Below, piece after piece: positions 54,512 to 63,816 of a stretch of DNA of 64,000 nt (position 1 is its first letter; each line of letters starts with the position of its first letter). The DNA is from Streptomyces sp. RPT161 (GTDB lineage: Bacteria; Actinomycetota; Actinomycetes; Streptomycetales; Streptomycetaceae). The notes under the pieces are model-generated. The model was not told the origin of the DNA and ran no database searches. It worked only from the letters and a program-made list of their open reading frames with translations. The DNA lies in assembly GCF_027533845.1 (NCBI RefSeq), contig NZ_JAPZVN010000003.1, positions 1 through 64,000 of the forward strand. The letters are read 5' to 3'. Made by a program: the position numbers and the translations under genes.

Positions 54512-55396
54512 TCAGTGCTGCGCGGAGGTGGCGAGGGAGAAGTCGGCGAACTCGGCGCTCTCGGTCTTCTTCGGCCCCCAACTGGTGTCATGGCCGCCGA
54601 AGAACGTGGAGAAGAAGACACCGCCGAACGTGATGCCGGAGATACCCGAGGCGGCACCCGTTGCGCCGAGCACCCGCCGCCCGTCGTACCAGACGGTGAT
54701 GTCGCCGGTGGAACGGTTCACCAGCTGCTCCACGGTGTGCCAGGAGCCGTCCGCCGCCCACTTCCACGCGCCGAGGCCGAGGTCGACGCCGTATCCGGTC
54801 GGCCCGGAGTTGGTCGGGGTGTAGAGGTAGACCTCACCCTCGTTGGGCGCGGACTTGGCGCGGAACATGTACCGCGTGGACCAGCCGTCACCGTGGTTGC
54901 CACCGGACTCCTGGCCGATCTTCCCGCCGTACAGCCCCGGCAGCTTACCGCCCTTGCCGAAGTCGAAGCCGGTGGGGAACTTCACCGCGTACCTCAGGTC
55001 CAGGGTGCTGGAGTTCGCCAGATCGGACCGGCCGAGCTTGCTCAACTGGGTGTAGAACTGGCCGCCGCCCGGATTGGCGCAGTCCGAGCAGGAGTTGGCG
55101 GACGATCCGGCGCCGTACGTCACCCTTAGCGCCGAGCCGTCACCGGGGGCGGAGGCGTCGGAGACCTCCTTGAGGTCGGACCGGCCCCATGAGCCCTGGG
55201 AGGCGTAGCCCCAGGAACGCTGCCACGCCGAGGAGTTGTAGCCGGTGAACTGACCGGTCCAGGGTCCGGACGCGGCCCGGGCGGGTGCGGCGGTCATCGA
55301 TCCCGCGGTGACCGTGGCGGCGAGCGTCGCGATCGCCGCCGCGACGAGGGCCGTACGGCGCTTCCTGGGGTCCTGCCGACGGGAGTTACGGGACAT
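54512..55396 (-). CDS. Secreted polysaccharide lyase-like protein
   Basis: 294 residues from the ATG at 55396 (AAGGAG upstream). A long basic signal peptide (RRQDPRKRR, then TALVAAAIATLAATVTAGS) ends near APARAAS. The mature part is beta-sandwich-like: FTGYNSSAWQRSWGY, LDLRYAVKFPTGFDFGKGGK, GDGWSTRYMFR, VWYDGRRVLG and the typical GVFFSTFFGGHDTSWGPK. This pattern belongs to alginate or glucuronan lyase-like proteins (PL14/PL20-type fold). It is expected to cut acidic polysaccharides outside the cell; the substrate is uncertain. It converges with the TetR gene. Confidence 0.82.
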   Translation of the reverse strand: MSRNSRRQDPRKRRTALVAAAIATLAATVTAGSMTAAPARAASGPWTGQFTGYNSSAWQRSWGYASQGSWGRSDLKEVSDASAPGDGSALRVTYGAGSSANSCSDCANPGGGQFYTQLSKLGRSDLANSSTLDLRYAVKFPTGFDFGKGGKLPGLYGGKIGQESGGNHGDGWSTRYMFRAKSAPNEGEVYLYTPTNSGPTGYGVDLGLGAWKWAADGSWHTVEQLVNRSTGDITVWYDGRRVLGATGAASGISGITFGGVFFSTFFGGHDTSWGPKKTESAEFADFSLATSAQH

Positions 55397-55440
55397 CTCG
55401 CTCCTTGGGAGGTGGGTGCGGCGATGTGCCTGCCATGTCG

Positions 55441-55462
55441 ACCGTTCAGATAGCCGAACGGT
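55441..55462. promoter_or_regulatory. Inverted repeat upstream of the lyase gene
   Basis: ACCGTTC (55441-55447) and GAACGGT (55456-55462) with an 8-base gap, 45 bases before the lyase start. A possible operator for a carbon-source regulator; speculative. Confidence 0.35.
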
Positions 55463-55661
55463 TGTCATGTATACGTAACGGGCAGAGGAGAAGTTAGCCC
55501 GCCCGTCGGGCGATGTCCAGGGAAGCAGCGGATCCGGATACCACCAAGCTGACCACTGATCAGGTTGGTGAACGCCGTCCTCATCGTGGACGGTCCCCGG
55601 CGGGGCACCGCGCCCATGGCAGTCTTGACCACCCGCGAACAACGACGGAGGAGACCGTTCC

Positions 55662-57269
55662 GTGTCGGAACACTTGATGGGCGAGGCCGATGCGTCAACC
55701 GTGGCCGCACAGGAGCACCGGTTGCGCCGCGATCTCGGGTTCTGGGGTCTGACCTCGATCGGCTTCTCCAACATCGTCGGCTCCGGCTGGCTGTTCGCCG
55801 CCATGTACGCGGCGCAGACGGCCGGTCCGGCCTCGCTGCTGTCCTGGCTGGCCGCGGGTGCGCTGTGCGCCCTGGTGGCGCTGGTGATGGTCGAGCTCGG
55901 CGCGTCACGGCCCGAGGGCGGCGGCACCGTGCGCTGGCCGCTGTACGCCAGCGGACGGCTGGTGGGCACGCTGATCGGCTGGTCGGCGCTGCTGTCGGTG
56001 GGCGGCACCGCGGCGGAGATCAGCGCCATCATGCAGTACGCGGCGCACTACCTGCCGGGCATCTACCACGGGCACCGGTTGACCCTGCCGGGTTTGGGGC
56101 TGGCGATCGCACTGAGTGTGGTGCTCACCGCGCTGAACTGGTTCGCGGTACGGATGTTCGCACGGCTGAACAACCTCGTGTCGATATTCAAGATCCTCGT
56201 CCCGATCGTCACCATGGCCGCGTTGTTCGCCTCCGGTTGGCATTCCGGTCGGCTCACCGGACATGGCGGCTTCGCGCCCTATGGGTACGCGGCCTGCCTG
56301 AGCGCGCTGGCCAGCGGCGGCATCGTGTACTCGGTCAACGGTTTCCAGGCGCCCCTGGACTTCTCCGGCGAGGCGCGCAACCCCCGGCGGAGCGTTCCCA
56401 CATCTGTGCTCACCGGGATCGGCCTGGCCCTGCTGATGTACCTCGGGCTCCAGTTGGCGTTCCTGTTCTCCGTACCGGACAACCTCCTCGGTCATGGCTG
56501 GCGCGGTGTGGACTTCGAATCGCCCTTCGGCCAGTTGGCCTTGATCCTCAATCTCCAGTGGCTGTCCAGCCTGCTGTACGCCGACGCTGTGCTGTCGCCC
56601 GGCGGTTCGGCCTACGTCGGTGTGGCGATCGACGCGCGGCACACCTACGCGCTGGCCAAGAACGGGCTGCTGCCGCGTTTCTTCATGCAGGTCAACCCGC
56701 GCCATGGTGTTCCGCACCGGGCACTGGCACTGAACCTTGCCGTGATCATGGTGTTCCTGCTGCCGTTCGGCGGATGGCAGAACATCGTCGCCGTGATGGG
56801 CGACATGTACCTGCTGGTCTACGCGGCCTCCGCGGTGGCCGTCGCCGCGTTCCGAACCCAGGCGACCAGTGAGACACCGCACTGGGTGCCCGGCGTGCGC
56901 TGGATCGCGCCGGTGAGCTTCGTGGTGTCCAGCGAGTTCGTCTACTGGTCGGGGTGGCACGATCTGCGGCTGGCGCTGCCGCTCGTGCTCGCCGGGCTGC
57001 TGGTGTTCCTGGCCATGTGGCGGGGCGGCTACGGAGCGGCGCTGCGGGACGAACTGCGCGTCGGGGCCTGGCTGGTGGTGTATCTGTCGGTGCTGACGCT
57101 GCTGTCCTGGCTCGGTACCTTCAAGGGCTCGGGACGGCTTCCCGCGCCTTACGACTCCTTCACCGTCGCGGCGGTGTCGCTGGCGATCTTCTACTGGGCT
57201 GTCCGTTCCGGCGCCCGGCATCTGTCGCGGCCAACCGCGCCGGGGGCCTCGGCCCCGCCTTCGGCCTAG
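55662..57269 (+). CDS. APC-superfamily amino acid/amine permease
   Basis: 535 residues from a GTG at 55662 (GGAGGAG upstream). The first helix holds LTSIGFSNIVGSGWLFAA, the unwound substrate-binding segment of APC transporters, and about 12-13 helices follow, with EGGGTVRWPLYASGRL and GFQAPLDFSGEARNPRRSVP in the usual loops. It probably imports an amino acid or polyamine. It is monocistronic; the substrate cannot be told. Confidence 0.9.
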   Translation: MSEHLMGEADASTVAAQEHRLRRDLGFWGLTSIGFSNIVGSGWLFAAMYAAQTAGPASLLSWLAAGALCALVALVMVELGASRPEGGGTVRWPLYASGRLVGTLIGWSALLSVGGTAAEISAIMQYAAHYLPGIYHGHRLTLPGLGLAIALSVVLTALNWFAVRMFARLNNLVSIFKILVPIVTMAALFASGWHSGRLTGHGGFAPYGYAACLSALASGGIVYSVNGFQAPLDFSGEARNPRRSVPTSVLTGIGLALLMYLGLQLAFLFSVPDNLLGHGWRGVDFESPFGQLALILNLQWLSSLLYADAVLSPGGSAYVGVAIDARHTYALAKNGLLPRFFMQVNPRHGVPHRALALNLAVIMVFLLPFGGWQNIVAVMGDMYLLVYAASAVAVAAFRTQATSETPHWVPGVRWIAPVSFVVSSEFVYWSGWHDLRLALPLVLAGLLVFLAMWRGGYGAALRDELRVGAWLVVYLSVLTLLSWLGTFKGSGRLPAPYDSFTVAAVSLAIFYWAVRSGARHLSRPTAPGASAPPSA

Positions 57270-57317
57270 CCGGGCGCGGCAGCGCCAGGTCCACCGCACC
57301 GCCGCCAGGCGGACGCC

Positions 57318-57974
57318 TCATCCAGCGCCCGGGGGCGGCGCGGGCGGCCAGGTGCCGGGGTCGAGCAGCCCCAGTACGTACGCCCTGGCCACCAGGGCCG
57401 TGCGGTTGGAGGCGTCGAGCAGTGTGCACAGCCGCTTCAGGTGGTAGTTCACCCCGTCCGCGCTCAGCCCCACCACCCGGGCGACCGCCGCCGTGGTGTT
57501 GCCCGCCGCGACCAGCGCCAGGATCCGGGACTCCTGCTCGCTGACCGCCACGGCTGCCCCGGCTCCATAAGGGCGCGCCGGAACCGCCTCCGGCTCCGCG
57601 TCGGGATGCAGGGTGACCAGGAGCGGCGGCGACTCGCCCTCCGGGTCGCTCACCGGCTCCACGACGAGCTGGCCGTCATGGCTCGTACCGCCCGCCGTCC
57701 ACCGCACCCGCACCGGGTAGCGGGAACGGCGCCCGTGGCGAAGCGCCTCGTCCAGTTTGCGCAGTTGGCCGGAGCTGGTGGGGGTGAACAGATCCATGAG
57801 CTGACGGCTGGTCAACTGGCCCGGATGCAGCCCCCAGACGGCCGCGAAGGCGGGATTGGCGCCCGCGATCACGCCGTCGGTGTGGCTGATCGCTATGGGC
57901 ACCGGGGACCGGTCGAGAAGGCTGATGAACCGGTTGCGCCAGAGGGCGGCCCGCTGCTCCGGCGTGTCCGCCAT
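57318..57974 (-). CDS. PAS-LuxR transcriptional regulator
   Basis: 218 residues from the ATG at 57974 with GAGAGGAG upstream. An N-terminal PAS domain (FISLLDRSPVPIAISHTDGV, then NPAFAAVWGLHPGQL) is joined by a linker to a LuxR-type helix-turn-helix (VSEQESRILALVAAGNTTAA, then VVGLSADGVNYHLKRL). It is divergent from the CYP102-like gene with a 207-base gap that holds an inverted repeat at 58087-58104, so it probably senses a ligand or redox state and controls that gene. Confidence 0.9.
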   Translation of the reverse strand: MADTPEQRAALWRNRFISLLDRSPVPIAISHTDGVIAGANPAFAAVWGLHPGQLTSRQLMDLFTPTSSGQLRKLDEALRHGRRSRYPVRVRWTAGGTSHDGQLVVEPVSDPEGESPPLLVTLHPDAEPEAVPARPYGAGAAVAVSEQESRILALVAAGNTTAAVARVVGLSADGVNYHLKRLCTLLDASNRTALVARAYVLGLLDPGTWPPAPPPGAG

Positions 57975-58086
57975 CGTGCGCTCCTCTCCGTCCCTGACCT
58001 CGGTTCCCCGCGAGCCGTCCGCCCCAGGCGTCCCTCCCCTGGTAGCACACATCGCCGTCCGCTGCCCATACGGACACGCGGCACCG

Positions 58087-58104
58087 ACTACAAGATTGTG
58101 TAGT
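58087..58104. promoter_or_regulatory. Inverted repeat in the CYP102/PAS-LuxR divergent region
   Basis: ACTACA (58087-58092), a 6-base spacer and TGTAGT (58099-58104): an 18-base dyad of the size bound by LuxR-type dimers. A GC-rich dyad, CGCCGA-AC-TCGGCG, follows at 58122-58135. Operator status is predicted. Confidence 0.5.
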
Positions 58105-58181
58105 TCTTTGATCAGAATCGCCGCCGAACTCGGCGATCGTGGTCGGTAACGGCCCCGACACCACCGGGAGAGGCACCGGCC

Positions 58182-61100
58182 ATGATCGACACCAGCACTG
58201 CCAAGATCCAGGCCCTCCGGGCGTACCCGGACCTGGAGTTGCCCACCGTCGACCTGTCGACAGCGGAACCCACCAGCACACCGCTGCAACGCGCCATCGC
58301 CATCGCCCGTCGGCACGGCCCGTTCTTCGCCCAGCGCTTCCACGAGCGTGAGACGACGTTCGTCACCTCGCTGGAACTGGTCGAGGAGATCTCCGACGAG
58401 ACGCGGTTCCGCAAGGGGATCGGCGTCGCCCTGGAGAACGTCCGCGGGATCACCGCCGACGGCCTGTTCACCGCGTACCACGACGAGCCCAACTGGGCCA
58501 AGGCGCACGACATCCTGCTGCCCGCCTTCGCACTCGGCTCCATGCGCACGTACCACCCCACCATGCTCAAGGTGGCACGCCGGCTGGTCGATTCCTGGGA
58601 CCAGCACCTGGCACAGGGCCGGCCGGTGCACGTCGCGGATGACATGACCCGGATGACGCTGGACACCATCGGGCTGTCGGGGTTCGGCTACGACTTCGAG
58701 TCCTTCCGCCGCAGCGATCCGCATCCGTTCGTCCAGGCGCTGGTGCGCGCGCTCGCCTACAGCCAGGAGAGCCTTGCGCGGGTGCCGGGAGTCGACTACA
58801 CGGAGCACGACGAGGCGTTCCAGGCCGATGCCGCCTTCCTGGCCGAGGTGGTGGACGACGTGATCGACAAGCGCAAGGCCGACGGCGACACCTCCACGGA
58901 CGACCTGCTCGGCCTGATGCTGGGCTCGCCGCATCCGGTCAGCGGGGAACTGCTGGACGAGGCCAACATCCGCAACCAGGTGATCACGTTCCTGATCGCC
59001 GGACACGAGACCACCTCCGGCACCCTGTCCTTCGCGCTCTACTACCTGATGAAGAACCCGCAGGTGCTGCGACTGGCCCAGGCCGAGGTGGACGCGCTGT
59101 GGGGCGACGCCGCCGACCCCGAGCCGTCCTTCGAGGACGTCGGCAAGCTGCGCTACGTACGCCAGGTGCTCAACGAGACGCTGCGACTGTGGCCCACGGC
59201 AGCCGCCTTCCAGCGCGAGGCGCTCGCGGACACCGTGATCGGCGGGCGGTATCCGATCAAGGCCGGGCAGTGCATGGTGGTGCTCACGCCCATGCTGCAC
59301 CGCGACCCGGCGTGGGGCGACAACGTCGAGGAGTTCGACCCCGAGCGCTTCGCGCCGGAGACCGAGGCGGCCCGTTCCCCCAACGCGTTCAAACCGTTCG
59401 GCACCGGCGAACGCGCCTGCATCGGCCGGCAGTTCGCGCTGCACGAGGCCACCATGCTGCTCGGGCTGCTGATCCACCGCTACCGCTTCCTCGACCACAC
59501 CGGATACCAGCTGCGCATCAAGGAGACCCTCACCCTCAAGCCCGAGGGCTTCACCCTGACCCTGGCGCCGCGCACCGCACAGGACCGCCAGCGCGGTGCC
59601 GCCTCCCGCACGGCCGCCCAGCACACCACCGCGGCCACGGCCGACGCGGGGCTGCCCACCCGGGTCAAGCCCGGTACCGCCGTCACCGTGCTGCACGGTT
59701 CGAACTTCGGCACCTGCCGCGAGTACGCAGCCCAACTCGCCGATGCCGCGGGCGACCTGGGGTGCGATGTGACCGTGGCGGCGCTCAACGACCGCACCGC
59801 GGCACTGCCCGCCGAGGCCCCGGTGGTGATCGTCGCCGCCTCCTACAACGGCCAGCCCACGGATGACGCGAACGCGTTCGTCACATGGCTGGCGGACGCG
59901 GAACCGGGCACCGCCGAGGGTGTGCCCTTCGCGGTGCTGGGGGTCGGCGATCGCAACTGGGCGGCCACCTACCAGCGGGTCCCCACGCTGATCGACGCCC
60001 GCCTCGCGGAGCTGGGCGGCACCAGGCTGCTGCCGCGCGCCGAGGCCGACGCTTCGGGCGACCTGGCCGGATCCGTGGAGCGCTTCACCTCGGCACTGCG
60101 CGGCACGCTGCTGGAACGGTACGGCGACCCGGACGCGGCGCCGGACGCGCCCGACGGCCCCGGCCGCACGTACGAGGTGACCGAGGTGGTCGGCGCGCCG
60201 CTGGACGCGCTCGCCGAGCGGCACGGAATGGTCCCGATGACGGTGGTGGGAACCGGCGACCTCGCGGATCTGCGGCACCCCCTGGGCCGCTCGAAGCGCT
60301 TCGTGCGCGTCGCGCTGCCGGAGGGCGTCGGCTATCGGACGGCAGACCACCTGACCGTGCTCCCGGTCAACGATCCGCAGCTGGTCGAGCGGGCGATCCG
60401 GCTGATCGGCGCCGACCCCGCCACGCTGCTGAACATCCGCGCGCACCGCCCGAACCGCGGCACGCTCCCCCTCGACCGCCCGGTTCCGGTTCTCGAACTC
60501 CTCAGCCGCTACGTGGAGTTGCAGGACTCCCCCACCGCCCGGCAGCTGGCCCTGCTGGCCGACCTCAACCCGTGCCCGCCCGAACAGGCCGCACTGCGGG
60601 GACTGGCCGCCGAGGGCACGCAGGCCACCCTGCTCGACGTGATCGAGGACCACCCGGCCCTGCGCGGCCGCCTGAGCTGGCCGGTCCTGCTGGAACTGCT
60701 GCCCGCGATGCGTCCGCGCCACTACTCGGTGTCCTCCTCGCCCGCGGCCGACGCACACCATGTGGACCTGATGGTGTCGCTGCTCAGCGCTCCGGCCAGG
60801 TCCGGGCGCGGCACGTTCCAGGGCGTGGGCTCCGGCTATCTGCACCGGGTGCGGCCCGGGGACACGGTGTACGCACGGATCCAACCGTGCCGCGACTCCT
60901 TCCGTATCGAGCCGGGTCAGGACACTCCCGTCATCATGGTCAGCGCCGGTACCGGTCTGGCGCCGTTCCGCGGCGCGATCGCCGACCGGCTCGCCCTGGT
61001 ACGCCAAGGAGCCTCGCTGGCACCGGCGTTGTGCTACTTCGGCTGCGACCACCCGGACGTCGACTACCTGCACCGCGAGGAACTGGAGGGCGCGCAGGCG

Positions 61101-61388
61101 GAGGGCGCGGTCTCGATGCGGCCGGCGTTCTTCAAGTCCCCGGAGAACGGCCTCCCGTTCGTGCAGGACCGCATCGCCGCCGAGTCCGACGAGGTGTGGC
61201 GGCTGCTCACCTCCGGCGCCAGGGTGTACGTCTGCGGCGACGGCGCCCGGATGGCCCCCGGAGTGCGGACCGCCTTCCAGCGCCTGTACGCGCACCACAC
61301 GGGCGCGGACGCGGCGAGGGCGGAGCTCTGGTGGCGGGAGCTGGTGGACCAGGGCCGCTACGTGGAGGACGTCTACGCGAGCCGCTGA
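58182..61388 (+). CDS. Self-sufficient CYP102-type P450:NADPH reductase fusion
   Basis: 1068 residues from the ATG at 58182. The heme domain (about 1-475) has FLIAGHETTSGTLSF, ExxR in ETLRLWP and FKPFGTGERACIG with Cys413. The reductase follows: FMN domain from VTVLHGSNFGTCREYAAQLA, FAD-binding RHYSVSSSP and NADPH site MVSAGTGLAPFRGAI. The layout and length match P450 BM3, a fatty-acid hydroxylase. By ungapped alignment from memory, the BM3 Arg47 position is kept, Tyr51 becomes Phe, and Phe87 becomes Ile (VRGITADGLF), which should alter regioselectivity. No TetR of the BM3R1 type is adjacent; a PAS-LuxR regulator is divergent instead. Confidence 0.96.
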   Translation: MIDTSTAKIQALRAYPDLELPTVDLSTAEPTSTPLQRAIAIARRHGPFFAQRFHERETTFVTSLELVEEISDETRFRKGIGVALENVRGITADGLFTAYHDEPNWAKAHDILLPAFALGSMRTYHPTMLKVARRLVDSWDQHLAQGRPVHVADDMTRMTLDTIGLSGFGYDFESFRRSDPHPFVQALVRALAYSQESLARVPGVDYTEHDEAFQADAAFLAEVVDDVIDKRKADGDTSTDDLLGLMLGSPHPVSGELLDEANIRNQVITFLIAGHETTSGTLSFALYYLMKNPQVLRLAQAEVDALWGDAADPEPSFEDVGKLRYVRQVLNETLRLWPTAAAFQREALADTVIGGRYPIKAGQCMVVLTPMLHRDPAWGDNVEEFDPERFAPETEAARSPNAFKPFGTGERACIGRQFALHEATMLLGLLIHRYRFLDHTGYQLRIKETLTLKPEGFTLTLAPRTAQDRQRGAASRTAAQHTTAATADAGLPTRVKPGTAVTVLHGSNFGTCREYAAQLADAAGDLGCDVTVAALNDRTAALPAEAPVVIVAASYNGQPTDDANAFVTWLADAEPGTAEGVPFAVLGVGDRNWAATYQRVPTLIDARLAELGGTRLLPRAEADASGDLAGSVERFTSALRGTLLERYGDPDAAPDAPDGPGRTYEVTEVVGAPLDALAERHGMVPMTVVGTGDLADLRHPLGRSKRFVRVALPEGVGYRTADHLTVLPVNDPQLVERAIRLIGADPATLLNIRAHRPNRGTLPLDRPVPVLELLSRYVELQDSPTARQLALLADLNPCPPEQAALRGLAAEGTQATLLDVIEDHPALRGRLSWPVLLELLPAMRPRHYSVSSSPAADAHHVDLMVSLLSAPARSGRGTFQGVGSGYLHRVRPGDTVYARIQPCRDSFRIEPGQDTPVIMVSAGTGLAPFRGAIADRLALVRQGASLAPALCYFGCDHPDVDYLHREELEGAQAEGAVSMRPAFFKSPENGLPFVQDRIAAESDEVWRLLTSGARVYVCGDGARMAPGVRTAFQRLYAHHTGADAARAELWWRELVDQGRYVEDVYASR

Positions 61389-61395
61389 CAGCACG

Positions 61396-61425
61396 ACGGC
61401 CCTACCGCCCGCGCGGTAGGGCCGT
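61396..61425. terminator. Bidirectional hairpin between CYP102 and exporter
   Basis: Perfect 13-bp stem ACGGCCCTACCGC / GCGGTAGGGCCGT with a 4-base loop, between convergent genes and eight bases after the CYP102 stop. Confidence 0.85.
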
Positions 61426-61440
61426 ACGTGTCGTGTCCGG

Positions 61441-63024
61441 TCAGACCGTCAGTGACTCCCGCTCGTCCGCCGCGGCGGACTCGACCGGCTGCGGGGCCGC
61501 GCCGCGCAGCGGGACGTGGCGGATGAACCAGGCGAGGACGAAGCCGACAGCGGCGATCGCCGCCCCCCAGGTGAAGATCGCGCCGATGCCGTTGACCACC
61601 GCGCCCTGGAACAGCTGGCGGGCCGCCTCGGGCAGGGCGCGCAGCGCCGCGGGGGTCATCTGGGCGGCCGAGCCGGTGTGGTGGGCGGCGGCTCCGTGGG
61701 CGGTCAGGTAGTCGCTCAGATGGGTGGTGTAGACCGCGCCGAGCAGGGAGACGCCGAGCGAACCGCCCATGTTGCGCAGGAAGGTCGACGCTCCCGTGGC
61801 GGCGCCCATGTCCCGCATCGGCACGCTGTTCTGGGCGATGAGCGAGGTGGTCTGGAGCAGACCGCCCATGCCCGCGCCGAGCACCACCATGTAGAGCGCG
61901 GTGGTGGTGCTGGAGGTGTGCACGTCCATGGTGGCGAACAGCGCGAGGCCGACGACGACCAGGGCGCTGCCGATGATCGGCAGGGCGCGGTAGCGGCCGG
62001 TCCTGGTGATGAGGACGCCACCCACCAGCGAGACAACCATGACCGAGATCATCATGGGCATCAGCAGCAGACCGCTGTTGGTGGCCGAGGCGCCCTGCAC
62101 GAACTGCTGGAACTGCGGCAGGAACGTCACTCCGCCGAACAACGCGAAGCCCGAGATGAAGCTCAGTGCCCCGGCGAGCGAGAAGTTGGCGTCCTTGAAC
62201 ACGTTCAGCGGCATGATCGGGTCCGTCGCACGCCGCTCCACGGCGACGAACGCGGCGAAGGCAACCACAGTGCAGACGGCGAGCGCGGCGATCTGCCAGG
62301 AGCCCCACGCGTACTGGCTGCCGCCCCAACTGGTGATCAGCACAAGGGCGGTGATCCAGACGGTCAGCAGCGCGGCACCGCTCCAGTCGACGCGGGCGGC
62401 TCCGCTGCCGGAGGGCAGCCGCCGCAGGGTGAACCAGCACACCACCAGGGCGATGACGCCCAGCGGCAGGTTGACGTAGAACGCCCAGCGCCAGGTCAGA
62501 TGGTCGGTGATGAAACCGCCCACCAGCGGCCCGCCGATCATCGCCACCGGCATGACGGCCATCATCACACCCGAGTACTTGCCGCGCTCGCGGGGCGGCA
62601 CCAGCTCGGCCATGATCGCCATCACGCCGACCATCAGGCCGCCGGCGCCGAGGCCCTGCAGAGCGCGGAAGCCGATCAGCTCGGCCATGTTCTGCGACAT
62701 ACCGGCCAGCGCGGAGCCGGCCAGGAAGATCGCGATCGACGACATGAAGCTGGACCTGCGGCCGTACAGGTCGCCCAGCTTGCCCCACAGCGGGGTGGCC
62801 ACCGTCGAGGCCAGGATGTAGCCGGTGGTGACCCAGGCCAGGTGGTTCAGACCGCCGAGATCACCGACGATCGTCGGCAGCGCCGGGGCCACGATCATGT
62901 TGTCCAGCTGGGCCAGCAACATCGCGATGATCAGGCCGCTCATGGCGACGAGGATCTGGCGGCTGCTGAACCGAACACGTTCAGGCGATGCGGCGTCCGC
63001 GCCCGCCATGGTGTCGTTTGCCAT
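61441..63024 (-). CDS. DHA2-family (EmrB/QacA) 14-TM exporter
   Basis: 527 residues from the ATG at 63024; a TTG at 63057 is also in frame. Typical first helix with AMLLAQLDNMIVAPALPTI, the loop LWGKLGDLYGRRSSF and about 14 membrane segments. It is divergent from a TetR gene with two near-identical operators between them, the usual arrangement of a substrate-induced drug pump. It is about 40 kb from the PKS cluster and independently regulated, so it is not likely to belong to it. Confidence 0.94.
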   Translation of the reverse strand: MANDTMAGADAASPERVRFSSRQILVAMSGLIIAMLLAQLDNMIVAPALPTIVGDLGGLNHLAWVTTGYILASTVATPLWGKLGDLYGRRSSFMSSIAIFLAGSALAGMSQNMAELIGFRALQGLGAGGLMVGVMAIMAELVPPRERGKYSGVMMAVMPVAMIGGPLVGGFITDHLTWRWAFYVNLPLGVIALVVCWFTLRRLPSGSGAARVDWSGAALLTVWITALVLITSWGGSQYAWGSWQIAALAVCTVVAFAAFVAVERRATDPIMPLNVFKDANFSLAGALSFISGFALFGGVTFLPQFQQFVQGASATNSGLLLMPMMISVMVVSLVGGVLITRTGRYRALPIIGSALVVVGLALFATMDVHTSSTTTALYMVVLGAGMGGLLQTTSLIAQNSVPMRDMGAATGASTFLRNMGGSLGVSLLGAVYTTHLSDYLTAHGAAAHHTGSAAQMTPAALRALPEAARQLFQGAVVNGIGAIFTWGAAIAAVGFVLAWFIRHVPLRGAAPQPVESAAADERESLTV

Positions 63025-63060
63025 GAGGTCCGTCCAAGGGGTTTCCAGGGGATCCAACCC

Positions 63061-63086
63061 GCTTACTTACCGTCCGGTCAGTAAGC
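63061..63086. promoter_or_regulatory. TetR operator copy 1
   Basis: 26-base near-palindrome: outer GCTTACT and AGTAAGC with a CCGTCCGGTC core. Together with copy 2 it brackets the predicted start points of both divergent promoters. On the plus strand TATGAT at 63089-63094 is a plausible -10 box for the TetR gene. Confidence 0.8.
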
Positions 63087-63103
63087 GGTATGATGAGACA
63101 GTA

Positions 63104-63129
63104 GCTTACTTACCGACCGGTCGGCAAGC
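63104..63129. promoter_or_regulatory. TetR operator copy 2
   Basis: 26-base dyad with a perfect 12-bp core CCGACCGGTCGG and outer GCTT/AAGC. It lies 43 bases from copy 1, about four helical turns. It covers the spacer of a predicted minus-strand promoter for the exporter (TTGCCG 63127-63122, TACTGT 63103-63098). Confidence 0.8.
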
Positions 63130-63183
63130 TGGTGCCTGCGATGAGGGAAGATCGAGGGCGACGGACGAGAAATGAGGCACGAG

Positions 63184-63756
63184 ATGGCAGAGCGGCGGCG
63201 CAAGGGCAGCGACACCAAGGCGGAGATCCAGGAGATCGCCCTCGAACTGTTCACGGAGAACGGCTACGAGGCGACCTCCATGCGGGAGATCGCCGAGCGC
63301 CTGGACATCTCCAAGGCCGCGCTGTACTACCACTTCGCGGGCAAGGAAGACATCATCCGCTCGCTGTTCGATGAGTACATGGAGGAGTTCGACGAGCTAC
63401 TGGCCTGGGGCCGCAGCCAGCCCCGCGGCGCCGCGCTACGGGGCGAGCTGCTGGCCCGGTGGGTGGACATGACCGGTCGCCGCGGCCTGCAGATCGCCCG
63501 GTTCGCCACCACCAACCAGCACGTCATCCGCGACCTCGCTCCCGACCGCGGCGGCGTACGGGGGCGCATCACCGAACTCGTCGACCTGATCCTCGGCCCG
63601 GACGCCGCACCGGCCGACCAACTGCGCGCCCGGGTCGCCCTGTTCAGCGTCAACCTCGCGAGCTTCGCCGCGCAGGACCTCAACTTGCCCGACCTGGACA
63701 TCCTCACGGTCGCCCGCGAGGTCGCCGACACACTGATGCCGGGGACCGAGGGCTGA
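63184..63756 (+). CDS. TetR-family regulator of the exporter
   Basis: 190 residues. The ATG at 63184, with GAGG six bases upstream, is preferred to an ATG at 63172. Helix-turn-helix: EIQEIALELFTENGYEATSM, then REIAERLDISKAALYYHFAG. The C-terminal half is helical and variable, as expected for drug sensing. Divergent from the EmrB-type exporter with twin operators between, so it probably represses both genes until a substrate binds. Confidence 0.94.
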   Translation: MAERRRKGSDTKAEIQEIALELFTENGYEATSMREIAERLDISKAALYYHFAGKEDIIRSLFDEYMEEFDELLAWGRSQPRGAALRGELLARWVDMTGRRGLQIARFATTNQHVIRDLAPDRGGVRGRITELVDLILGPDAAPADQLRARVALFSVNLASFAAQDLNLPDLDILTVAREVADTLMPGTEG

Positions 63757-63816
63757 CACGGCCCGCCAGGCGGTAACCGCACGTTACGCCTCGCGCCAGG
63801 GGCGCCGCGTACGGAC

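Noticed and set aside
57318-61394. 1358-codon open frame on the minus strand across the CYP102 gene
   Set aside because: It is antisense to a complete CYP102 gene and only its last 218 codons (the PAS-LuxR gene) have family motifs. Long antisense frames are common in high-GC DNA.
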